Shown here piece by piece: positions 25,501 through 30,175 of a stretch of 64,000 bases of DNA; position 1 is the stretch's first letter; each line of letters starts with the position of its first letter. Origin of the DNA: Nectonema munidae (taxonomy: Eukaryota > Nematomorpha > Nectonematoida > Nectonematidae). The notes under the pieces were generated by a model. It had not been told where the DNA came from. It searched no databases and saw only the letters and a list, made by a program, of their open reading frames with translations. The translations under genes and the position numbers were made by a program. Location: assembly GCA_030549495.1 (NCBI GenBank), contig JAUIRK010001056.1, positions 1,045,501 to 1,109,500 on the forward strand. The letters run 5' to 3'.

Positions 25501-26011
25501 CAATGTATTTGTTTTTATGATATGCATATTAATTAAGCAAAATTTATTTTTTAATTTCCTTCCTGGTTTCATTAGCTGTATATATAAACTGTGTACCAGA
25601 ATTGATAATGAACTTAAAACGCGCAAAATATTAAATTTTAAATTTGTTATTTATATTTAATTATTTATCCCAGATAAGTAATATATTTTTTAAAAAAAGG
25701 TATACATTTAAGGGTGAATAAAAACAATCTTTAACTTACTTGTTTAATATTTTCATGTGATTTATCTTCTTTGATATTATCTTTTATTTTATTTTCTTTC
25801 TCATTATCATTTACTTTATTATTTTTAGGGGATTTTTTAACCAAACTAAATAAAAAAGCTATTAATTTATCTCTCTAATAAATATTTAAAAAAACCTAGA
25901 TTTTTCTATTTGAGAACTGCTGCCAAAATAAGAACTAAATCAAAAAATAATCAATAATAAATTAAAGTTTTATTTTTAAAGAAATAGTTACGTAAGTGTT
26001 GTTTGAGGCAT
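1389..26011 (-). CDS. LIG1: DNA ligase I, 15 exons, C-terminus outside window
   Basis: ATP-dependent replicative DNA ligase that seals Okazaki-fragment nicks in the nucleus. Fifteen exons join in phase to 628 codons with GT-AG introns. Residues 3-10 (QTTLTSYF) fit a PCNA-binding PIP box (QxxLxxYF). A low-complexity Lys/Asn/Glu linker follows, then the DNA-binding domain (about 110-340) and the nucleotidyltransferase domain with adenylated lysine K400 in KYDGER (motif I), FILDAE (III, 449-454), AFDLLF (IIIa, 492-497), EGLMIK (IV, 553-558) and WLKLKKDYL (V, 575-583). Motif VI and the rest of the OB domain must lie left of position 1. In human LIG1 the active lysine is K568, so the N-terminal linker here is roughly 170 residues shorter. 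Large introns carry LINEs, hATs, SINEs and MITEs. Identification is firm; exon 4's 5' edge is ambiguous. Confidence 0.95.
1594..1676 (-). CDS. LIG1: LIG1 exon 14 (motif IV)
   Basis: Encodes [20 protein letters not shown] and then RSHNWLK, near-identical to vertebrate ligase I motif IV (EGLMVKTLD). The acceptor reads ctatttttag. The first two bases complete a serine codon begun in exon 13, 3.6 kb upstream. Confidence 0.93.
2730..2895 (+). repeat. SINE-B copy, tRNA-derived
   Basis: Carries a tRNA-like B box (GGTTCGATTCC, about 2777) and a 3' part reading CCTTTGGATGCGTTACCAAC then AACTAAAAATTTT. The copy near 39000 shares the B box, CTTGGATGTGATAGATAAC and AACTAAAAAAATATT. It sits in LIG1 intron 13. 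Confidence 0.55.
3538..3592. mobile_element. Terminal stub of a hAT-like element
   Basis: A run of 12 G is followed by GGCCTCCCTCTTGGATCCGCC and AATG. The inverted order CATTGGCGGATCCAAGAGGG resembles the CAGTGGCGGATC termini common in hAT elements of the Tip100 group. No second end was found, so this is a stub at best. Confidence 0.35.
5310..5526 (-). CDS. LIG1: LIG1 exon 13 (motif IIIa)
   Basis: Encodes [20 protein letters not shown] through FLEESIK, matching the ligase I segment with AFDLIYLNGESL. The acceptor is tttctag; the donor is a|gtatgcc, leaving one base that combines with exon 14 to give SNCEGLM. The exon is 217 nt. Confidence 0.93.
5940..6905. repeat. Tandem array, about four 227-bp units
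   Basis: Equivalent points (the G[AC]CGATTTTT block preceding TTATGGAACACTGG) recur at 5997, 6223, 6450, 6677 and, shortened, 6892, giving spacings of 226, 227, 227 and 215 bp. Units 1-3 are almost identical; the fourth has a 12-bp loss and scattered changes. Each unit holds a TTAA-flanked MITE-like segment (for example 6147-6265: TTAACTCTTTAGGG ... TAAAGGGTTAA) plus an AT-rich spacer. Confidence 0.9.
7203..7227 (-). mobile_element. Possible pogo/Tigger-type terminal sequence
   Basis: The reverse complement reads CAGTAAAACCTCGATATACC, a form typical of Tc1-mariner/pogo terminal repeats. No matching second end was found nearby, so it is recorded only as a solitary end. Confidence 0.35.
7421..7535. 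mobile_element. piggyBac-like MITE, 115 bp
   Basis: Bounded by TTAA on both sides, with inverted ends CCCATTT (left CCCATTTTAGTTC, right complement CCCATTTGGATTA). Near the right end sits a GTTCCTCTTCAGGAAC hairpin and upstream a GTCTGC motif, both shared with the MITEs at 35-36 kb. TTAA target plus CCC termini is the piggyBac signature. It is in LIG1 intron 12. Confidence 0.65.
8048..8257 (-). CDS. LIG1: LIG1 exon 12 (motif III)
   Basis: Encodes 70 codons: [20 protein letters not shown] through [11 protein letters not shown] to ATRKKK. SRNQED and FILDAE are ligase I hallmarks. The exon is phase 0 at both ends, with acceptor ctttag and donor aag|gttcgt. Confidence 0.93.
8258..9025. other. 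LIG1 intron 11, no recognisable feature
   Basis: AT-rich intronic sequence between exons 12 and 11. I see no coding frame or repeat family beyond a local run of TTTTCAAGG-like near-repeats around 8740-8840. Confidence 0.6.
9026..9141 (-). CDS. LIG1: LIG1 exon 11 (motif I, active-site lysine)
   Basis: Encodes [20 protein letters not shown] and then the adenylation motif [10 protein letters not shown]; the lysine of KYDGER is the AMP-accepting residue. The donor is caa|gtaag. The two leading bases complete the glycine codon opened by exon 10 across a 6.4-kb intron that holds a LINE. Confidence 0.95.
9256..9337. repeat. 82-bp inverted repeat
   Basis: Perfect 18-bp arms AGCTTTTGAAGAACAGGG and CCCTGTTCTTCAAAAGCT flank a 46-bp spacer in LIG1 intron 10. 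It could be a small MITE or a hairpin in the pre-mRNA; no target duplication is apparent. Confidence 0.6.
10092..10667 (+). CDS. LINE ORF1 (gag-like, three CCHC knuckles), partial
   Basis: The open frame runs from about 10092 without a clear start codon, so the N-terminus is missing. After an RRM-like stretch ([10 protein letters not shown] ... GGVKLIKL) come zinc knuckles [28 protein letters not shown] and [12 protein letters not shown], as in ORF1 nucleic-acid chaperones of I- and R1-type LINEs. It ends in TAA at 10665, overlapping the ORF2 start by 11 nt (ATGGTTCTTAA), an arrangement compatible with coupled termination and reinitiation. Confidence 0.8.
   Translation, partial: CSIATSILKNTFDIEETKVFKPRFIIKGVAKTNNHNDIVESINICNFYINQLGGVKLIKLIEPKNKHFNLAIIEPNTSEVANYLSKCTNVFCGYCSLPIELYIRKVLICKNCGKFGHTLSHCHAKSPKCLKCTKIGHSIKDCKAANTTCTNCNGPHSYDCKTCPAFIKKLKEQESFCNNALSFFINNFNGS
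10657..13551 (+). CDS. LINE ORF2: endonuclease, reverse transcriptase, start of RNase H
   Basis: 964 codons. Endonuclease residues 1-230 include NEPY and [11 protein letters not shown] (about 131-141) and SDHAYIV. The RT domain (about 400-700) shows FRPITLLP, motif A FIDFKDAF (about 555), [12 protein letters not shown], and an active-site box FSDD (about 644) where most LINEs have F/YADD. RNase H begins at YTDGS (about 927) but this frame stops soon after, and the domain continues in another frame. It makes and inserts cDNA copies of its own RNA when functional. Confidence 0.85.
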   Translation: MVLKLLQSNLRKSIIAFNSLLIFLENNAYDIILINEPYLINDHFPFIPNKSYSVLYSSLPCLSCILFKSNLDIYIVRQLSNTHITTAAVSIQGIRFFCIAAYFPPNSLNHVNFFFSSILPPISNVLVLIMGDTNARHMFWDTKSNSQGFLLYDKIVSSNLHIIDSSPCPTFKSLRTDANYQSHVDLTICSDKMLPYINSWNILDEYSFSDHAYIVLSLNLNVQPCLPLPTKKIINENLLISNIQNLIQDTQILSHAPNNHDDIDDFATALTKCISTAEARSSYTIKIKNQFWTPALHSLRKKVRFFHKKFRQSRCEENLSAYLNMKKLYKRKIFEFKKSKWLGFLDFNASNVWKKINILTYSNKKSSPVFNHPFNLNNHGANILDNIFSCESSCDIPENIQKEVEFEPISSDELNLCLKAMDSNSSPGHDKISFKLIKRVFFIIEPYVIKLINSVLKLKYYPQCFKLGEVILIPKNVNSSKDIENFRPITLLPCLGKLCEKTIRKRIINHLEAYKCINKFQFAYVYRRSAELAIDRITSTIYSCFKNQEYLTTFFIDFKDAFNSACHKCIIRNMHQMNFPLYLIEFVRAYLSNRKISLRNQPNVLKTLRCSTPQGGCLSDLLFIILINPLLDFLENSFCFYQCFSDDLVIGIRGTDPTYNLIKLDNILNKAQTFATILNLKFNFKKCKLMNFGRKRSKLPCLLFNDIHFSENSSVKYLGVFLNSKLNWQENFIFKHTKCFKLYSRVKGVIGFKWPNNFIFFKKILFNVIFPSLTYGIASWGTIISKTKYSNMLNSLFFLVLRTALKVNISTPKNLLLIASSTVPFHLYLEKLIISKKLSFISKDRDYLSFGLNFSSPTHFSNYDLFQSLFQKYFECNFSDVIVLEPPPLTFSLSIVNFIPNITVCTSKANALKFCQKTSMHSKAPLVYTDGSYDRSSDKAASAFAVFLGIRKRLTSLNLLTLGH
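13540..14167 (+). pseudogene. LINE ORF2 C-terminus: RNase H and CCHC finger, frame-broken
   Basis: Two successive frames continue ORF2. The first (13540-13925) has the RNase H run [31 protein letters not shown] and [20 protein letters not shown]; the second (to 14167) has [19 protein letters not shown], the C-terminal finger of RNase-H LINEs. The linker between the two is shorter than in the family, so some sequence has been lost. Confidence 0.75.
15553..15638 (-). CDS. LIG1: LIG1 exon 10
   Basis: A small exon (86 nt) encoding [20 protein letters not shown] and [10 protein letters not shown], aligned with the vertebrate CEVPDLDRIIPVLLEHG...CKLSPG segment just before the catalytic domain. The acceptor is cttatag, the donor ccag|gtaactc. 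Confidence 0.9.
16069..16331. mobile_element. hAT-like MITE, 263 bp
   Basis: Inverted ends TAGAGCTGTATCGGAT and ATCCGATACATCTCTA (one mismatch when paired). Flanking octamers AAATGTAG and AAGTGTAC agree at six of eight positions, as expected for an old hAT 8-bp target duplication. The interior is rich in CATCCG/CGGAT words. It sits in LIG1 intron 9. Confidence 0.6.
16340..17930. other. LIG1 intron 9, no recognisable feature
   Basis: AT-rich sequence. Short open frames here lack coding character. No domain or repeat family was recognised. Confidence 0.55.
17955..18061 (-). mobile_element. Truncated second copy of the TAGAGATGTATCGG MITE
   Basis: The reverse complement starts TAGAGATGTATTGGATATCC and continues with CAAAATTTTTTACATCCTC and GCGGATCATTTAA, parallel to the left end of the MITE at 16069. 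The other end is absent. It lies about 100 bp from LIG1 exon 9. Confidence 0.6.
18167..18260 (-). CDS. LIG1: LIG1 exon 9
   Basis: Encodes [20 protein letters not shown] and [10 protein letters not shown], matching the end of the ligase DNA-binding domain (human [20 protein letters not shown] then ILKQTF). The acceptor is tatttag and the donor tatag|gtgaac. The phase fits exons 8 and 10. Sequence is less conserved than in its neighbours. Confidence 0.85.
19600..19735 (+). repeat. SINE-A copy, tRNA-derived
   Basis: Best-preserved copy. It has an A-box-like TTGGTTAGATGCTGGGC, a CTTTGATAATTCAAAG stem-loop in the anticodon-arm position, B box GGTTCAATTCC, then a body GTTCGATACAAGCGGCGCCA ending CGATAAAAACACCCC. 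Related copies are at 1161, 26518 and 37030. Any reading frame over it is spurious. Confidence 0.75.
20695..20863 (-). CDS. LIG1: LIG1 exon 8
   Basis: Encodes [20 protein letters not shown], then [20 protein letters not shown], then [13 protein letters not shown], the ligase I DNA-binding-domain signature (human SEARFIARSLSGKLRLGLAEQ). The 5' side abuts a 48-bp intron. The donor is taken as gatg|gtataa, the best GT in phase with exon 9. Confidence 0.9.
20912..21078 (-). CDS. LIG1: LIG1 exon 7
   Basis: Encodes [20 protein letters not shown], then [11 protein letters not shown], then [15 protein letters not shown], matching human [20 protein letters not shown] and VFSKFRDIARLTGSAS. Donor tca|gtaact and acceptor tgtttag enclose a 48-bp intron (20864-20911), among the shortest here. 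Confidence 0.92.
21120..21938 (+). mobile_element. RTE-like LINE fragment
   Basis: Broken frames encode [51 protein letters not shown], then [20 protein letters not shown] and [14 protein letters not shown]. This is the endonuclease, linker and start of the RT of an RTE-type LINE (the family often mislabelled craniofacial development protein 2). It carries several stops and frame changes and is interrupted at its right end by the hAT at 21939. Confidence 0.7.
21939..23950 (+). mobile_element. ZBED-type hAT transposon, truncated and decayed
   Basis: The left end CAATGTTTTCCAACTTATGG is a typical Charlie-like hAT terminus. Coding remnants follow: a BED-like finger (CVICYKVLG ... LHLEKCH), [18 protein letters not shown], then [40 protein letters not shown] and [19 protein letters not shown] of the RNase-H-like catalytic core, as in ZBED5/FAM200/SCAND3 relatives. 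At least three frame changes occur. Homology ends at about 23925 after [10 protein letters not shown], before the C-terminal dimerisation motif, so the right end and terminal repeat are gone. Confidence 0.8.
22327..23404 (+). pseudogene. hAT transposase remnant (BED finger and catalytic core)
   Basis: Overlapping frames 22327-22554, 22526-22759, 22683-23219 and 23165-23404 together cover the N-terminal and central part of a ZBED5-like transposase. VDETTD supplies the first catalytic aspartate and TDGAPSM the second region; the frame changes mean no single product is made. Confidence 0.78.
24000..24240. other. Homopolymer-rich anomalous stretch
   Basis: Dense runs of A, T, G and C (GGAGGGGGGGG, CCCCCCTTTT, a 14-A run, AAAAACGAAAACC) unlike anything nearby. 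It separates the hAT remnant from LIG1 exon 6. It may be a low-quality consensus stretch or simple-sequence decay. Confidence 0.5.
24447..24619 (-). CDS. LIG1: LIG1 exon 6
   Basis: Encodes [20 protein letters not shown], then [11 protein letters not shown], then [17 protein letters not shown]. This matches the vertebrate run [24 protein letters not shown]...LELGVGDGVLLKAVAQATG. Acceptor acatag; donor g|gtaact. A 3.4-kb transposon-filled intron separates it from exon 7. Confidence 0.93.
24677..24733 (-). CDS. LIG1: LIG1 exon 5 (57 nt)
   Basis: A tiny exon encoding [18 protein letters not shown], homologous to human VPYLAVARTFEKIEEVSG at the start of the DNA-binding domain. It is flanked by ttttag and ag|gtgaaa and separated from exon 6 by a 57-bp intron (24620-24676). 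Confidence 0.9.
25216..25409 (-). CDS. LIG1: LIG1 exon 4
   Basis: Encodes a charged linker ([20 protein letters not shown]) and then [19 protein letters not shown], matching the conserved NYHPVEDACWKPGQ before the ligase DNA-binding domain. The donor is ga|gtattg. An in-phase acceptor at 25430 would add seven residues; I prefer 25409 because a pyrimidine-rich stretch precedes it. Confidence 0.85.
25740..25845 (-). CDS. LIG1: LIG1 exon 3 (basic linker)
   Basis: Encodes [20 protein letters not shown] and a further Lys/Glu/Asn-rich stretch ending IKQ at a perfect gtaagt donor. The composition fits the disordered, lysine-rich N-terminal region of ligase I. No specific function beyond a possible nuclear-localisation role is visible. 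Confidence 0.75.
25896..25934 (-). CDS. LIG1: LIG1 exon 2 (39 nt, second half of PIP box)
   Basis: A 39-nt micro-exon encoding [12 protein letters not shown]. Joined to exon 1 it completes QTTLTSYF, a consensus PCNA-interaction box. The acceptor is atttag; the donor (ag|gttttt) is weak but keeps phase. Introns of 50 and 57 bp flank it. Confidence 0.72.
   Translation of the reverse strand, partial: FLFWQQFSNRKI
25992..26011 (-). CDS. LIG1: LIG1 exon 1 coding part (MPQTTLT)
   Basis: The start codon is at 26011-26009, followed by 20 coding nt ending at donor ac|gtaact. The start is chosen because the frame leads directly into a PIP box at residues 3-10, where ligase I orthologues also keep theirs near the N-terminus. 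Confidence 0.72.
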
Positions 26012-26517
26012 TAATTTATTTAGCGATGGACAGGATTTTAAATTTAAAATAAAAAAATTTATTATATGGAGTGAAAAATAACGTTTAAAAATCATAAAAA
26101 AAAATTCAAAAATTGTATAATTAAGGAAATAATTAAGAGTATTATTTTTTATAGATAAAATGTAGTGCCACTAAATTAAAATTAAAAGGCATCACGTTCA
26201 CTATAATTACATTGAGATTTTTGCGAATAATTTTCGATGATTAATTTTCTTGTTTTAGATATCACATATATTATATATTTTAATTTATAATGTTTAGACA
26301 ATAACATCTAAACTCATTGTTCTTTAAGACATTTCTCGTATCTAATAAAACGTGTCTTGATTTTGTAGCCAACTGATATTGAATAAAATAAAATTAGCAT
26401 GCTTGTTTAACAAAATATGTTTAAAATATTTTTGATCCATTTCCTTTATAATTCTTTTAATGATTTTTATTTTAAGAGAATTAGAAATTAATTAGGGGTA
26501 AATTTCAATAGGTAGTA

Positions 26518-26645
26518 CCCTGGGGTGTTTTCATCGAGAAGGCACAATTGCTCCGCTTTTATCGAACTATGAGGAAATTAGGTTTAATACAGGATCGAAC
26601 CGAAGATCAAAACCCAGTATCTAACCAAAAAAGAGGCTGCGCTAC
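26518..26645 (-). repeat. SINE-A copy
   Basis: The reverse complement reads TTGGTTAGATACTGGGTTTT, B box GGTTCGATCC, then CATAGTTCGATAAAAGCGG and CGATGAAAACACCCC, collinear with the copy at 19600. It lies about 500 bp upstream of the LIG1 start codon; the 26012-26517 interval shows no other feature. Confidence 0.7.
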
Positions 26646-27491
26646 CTATATAATTTTACAGCACGAGACCCCACCTCTTCCAGTTTTATCTCAAGACTCC
26701 GGATATTTTGAAACTGATATCAAATGTTGTTTGTTAAACTTCATTAAGACGTATAATGTATTGTACAGTTTGAAAGTTTGTGTATGTAATGAACTGAAAT
26801 GAGGATTATCATATCATGCAATAATTTTTGTCTACTATATACACATTGCTCTTTGCCTTTCCATTTCGTCGCCTAAGTTGATCAATTTCCTTATACTTTC
26901 TTCGATTGTTAGTTGCAGGCTTTTTGTTATGCTGAACAACTTCGGAGCATTCGTGGTAAATTGTTTATGAGAATACAGTGTCTATATAGATATGTTTAAA
27001 AATATTTGGCATGTATGAACTTGATGTTTCAATTAAAAATGACGCATGCTACATTATTAATTGTATTCGATGGTATATTGTTTCACAAGTGTGCATAGAC
27101 TATGTAGATGTAGATGATTTTAACTAAACACATGTGTGTTTGCTACAACAATTGTTTTCTTTGAGCTTTAGCTAGAATCTGATATCTTGAGCAAAGCGAA
27201 AAACTATAGAACTATTTAGTACCTAACTTTACCACGAATATAAACATATCAATGTTTCAGAGTATGAGAAAAAAAGAAGGCAAAAATAAAGTTTTCATAA
27301 AATGTAAATAAATGTTTACACCATGATGGAGAAATTGAAAATATCAGTTTGATCTTATTTTTGTTTGAAATCATATAATTTTGTATATATTCTCAATAAT
27401 GAAGGAACTTCAAGATCAGCTTCATATTCTCATGGTTCCAAAGTAAATTATATGGAAAAGCCTAATGGTACAAGATTTTTGTATACTTTCA
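26646..27491. other. Intergenic, no recognisable feature
   Basis: AT-rich DNA upstream of LIG1. No frame, repeat family or RNA gene was recognised. Confidence 0.5.
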
Positions 27492-29060
27492 ATCAGTGGC
27501 GTACACTGGGCATTTTCTTTGGGGGAAGGGCAAAAAATATTTAACAATAAGATATACTTTGAAAAATATTTTGATTACTTATAATCCAGGGGGTTTCAAC
27601 ATCCAACCCTAAAAAAGTTCCGAATACAAACGGAGTACCAAAAACCAAACGATAGAAACATTGTCAACTCTTATTTCTATAAGGTAATTCTAGGCGTAGG
27701 ACTTTCCCAAATGTTTACAATCTCTACTTGTTAAACAGCTTGAATATGTCTGTTAAAATATTAATTTGACATTTCGATCACTAATTTATTGATACAGGAC
27801 ATTATTTACCAAAGATGTTTCGAACCATAGATATTTACTTTACTCATTTTTTTTAAATTCCTGTTAAGTAATGTCTTGAACTTTAATTTATTAGTTCATT
27901 AATTAATTTTGTCGATCAATAAAGTTTTCTGAGATAAAGATTCTGGTTCTTATCAACCAAAACTAAGCAAATATCTTTGTTTAAATTATGGAAAGTGTAG
28001 TAGAAGCTTTCAAACATCTTGGTACACAAAAAGAAATTGGCTGGAGTATTCTATACAAAACGAGGCTGTGTATTGTTTCTACTGTAGAAATTTTCCAAGA
28101 AAAAGCTGGAAAGAAAACAACTCACCTTTTGTGAAACAGGGGTATAAAAATTGGAAGCATGAGTTAGAAAAAAAAATAGAGGATTTTCAAAATATATAAG
28201 TATAAAATAGGTCTTCTCATACCATGATTGTCTCTAAATATATTTTTTAAGATTCTAAGACGCACAAAGAATCAGAGTTTTTTATTTCGTTTGTTTGAAA
28301 AGTCAAAAATCGGAAGAAAAATCCCATTCTTTAACTAGCAAACAAGTCAAAAATATTTTATTTATCCTATTTGCAATGAGTAATGTAAGTTTTGCACGGA
28401 CACACATCATGTACCCATCTTTGCTGATAAACGCTCGAACTTACTTTAACAAGCCTGTCAACATACAACAAATAGTTTCATTGACACTTGAATAATCTAC
28501 GCTTGCACCTCACATTTGAGTTGAATTTTACCATTATATATCTAAAGCTTTTATTCTGCTGATATTCTAATTAATACGCACTCAAATCCTTTGTAGGCTG
28601 AAAAAGGCAGTAGTCTTTGTTCTAAATTGTTCTAATAATCTAATAATTCAAAAATAGTTTGATTTTTTTTTATCTGAGTAATTTTATATAAGTTATAATC
28701 TTTTATACTATTTTTAGATATTTGCTCGAACAAATTTTTAAAATAATCAAGTCCTTTAATTTGAATGAATTGTCCTTCCAATATGAAACATCAAGAAATG
28801 ATGCTCAGATTGTAGAATCCGACACTTTTAATAGTCTATTTTTATACTTATGTGAGTACACAAAGGATATCGATGAAAAATTTAAAACAGGAAGTTGAAA
28901 AAAATATTGACGCCTAATTAAGTAGTTATATTATTTAGATTTCCGTTGAAATACCTAAGTTTGCTTCTTACAGACACCATTCTGCGCAAAATGAATTTAT
29001 TTCAATATTGAAAAGCATAGTTTTGAAGAAAATAGTGAGTAATGTCAAAAGTTCTCATAA
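27492..29060 (+). mobile_element. hAT-Tip100-like remnant (TTF zinc finger, DUF4371)
   Basis: The left end CAGTGGCGTACACTGGGC matches hAT-Tip100 termini. Frame-broken coding matches follow: WLEYSIQNEAVYCFYCRNFP and GYKNWKHELEKKI (TTF-type zinc finger, about 28010-28190), and VEIPKFASYRHHSAQNEFIS then LKKIVSNVKS (start of DUF4371, about 28945-29055). This is the family that gave rise to ZMYM1/P52rIPK-like proteins. It is heavily decayed; no right end was found. Confidence 0.65.
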
Positions 29061-30115
29061 AGTTTGAGAAATGAGTTTGAAATTATGAAAAAAACAGAAA
29101 TTTACAGAAGAATTGATCTATGTTTTCTGAAGACCAATATAAGAAATTCGATCAGAATTATTCTAAGCAAATAAAAAATTTCCTCAAATTTAATTGACAA
29201 AGAAATTTCACTATTATTAATCAATTTTGAGGATATAAGATTTTCAAATCGGGTGGAAAACCGGTTTTGCATGAAAGAAAACCGTGGGCTTTAAGTTTCA
29301 TTAAAAAATCATTAAAAAAATTAACAGCGGATTATTATTTTTAAAAACCTTGGCCTGAAAGAGTCAATTTTATAGGATTTATAGTAATCATTAAGCAAGA
29401 TATCACCAAAAACATCAACATCACTATATAAACAGCTAAATCACCAAAATTTGGCGAATTAAAAGAGATATCACCCATTCATTTTGATTAATTGGATGAA
29501 TAACAAATAAGAAGTAATGCCTCACTTAAAAGCTTTTGTGTTTGCAATTTAATAAAAGTATATTAATTTCCATTTGCTTGAATAAAGTTATTTTTTCTTT
29601 ATCAAAAAATTTATATTATCCAGGTTTCAATATAAAGGTCTTTGCTTTTCAATTTGCATTCAGTTTTTATTGTTTTTACAGACAATTTTATTCCACAAAC
29701 TTCAAACTAAGGAGAAGCAAAAAATGTTTTGAAATGATGATATTGCACAACATTTTGGATTAAATATACTATTGTGCTTTAAGGAATTGAAAGAGCCGAA
29801 TACGTTTTAGGAATTGAATTTGGCTAATTGGGAGACAGTGATAATAAACAATTAAAGACTTTCAGGTTATACATGTATCTCATAAAGTTTCAAAAAATTC
29901 AAAAAAAACTCTAAAAATAACTATTAAAATAAAAGATTAAATGGTAAATACTCCGAAATCAATTTTATTTATATTTAATTCTAAATTTTTAAAATACTAT
30001 TTTTTGTGTACGCATATGTTCTTTTTATTGATACAAATAATTTATATAGAAAAAAGCATTTAAAACATTAAATGATATTTAAGCCTTTTCCAAAATATGA
30101 AAATCTATAAAGAGA
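29061..30115. other. Intergenic, no recognisable feature
   Basis: AT-rich DNA downstream of the secreted-protein gene. It may include further decayed hAT sequence, but I cannot support a boundary. Confidence 0.5.
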
Positions 30116-30121
30116 TTTATT
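30116..30121 (-). promoter_or_regulatory. Poly(A) signal AATAAA of the secreted-protein gene
   Basis: The hexamer lies 55 nt beyond the stop codon at 30176 on the minus strand (GCAATAAATC). Confidence 0.5.
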
Positions 30122-30175
30122 GCTTTTATATATTAGATTAATATTTGCCTTTTAAACACCGTCTAAATTAGTGCA

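Noticed and set aside
28295-28495. 66-codon plus-strand open frame
   Set aside because: Falls within the decayed hAT and has no recognisable domain.
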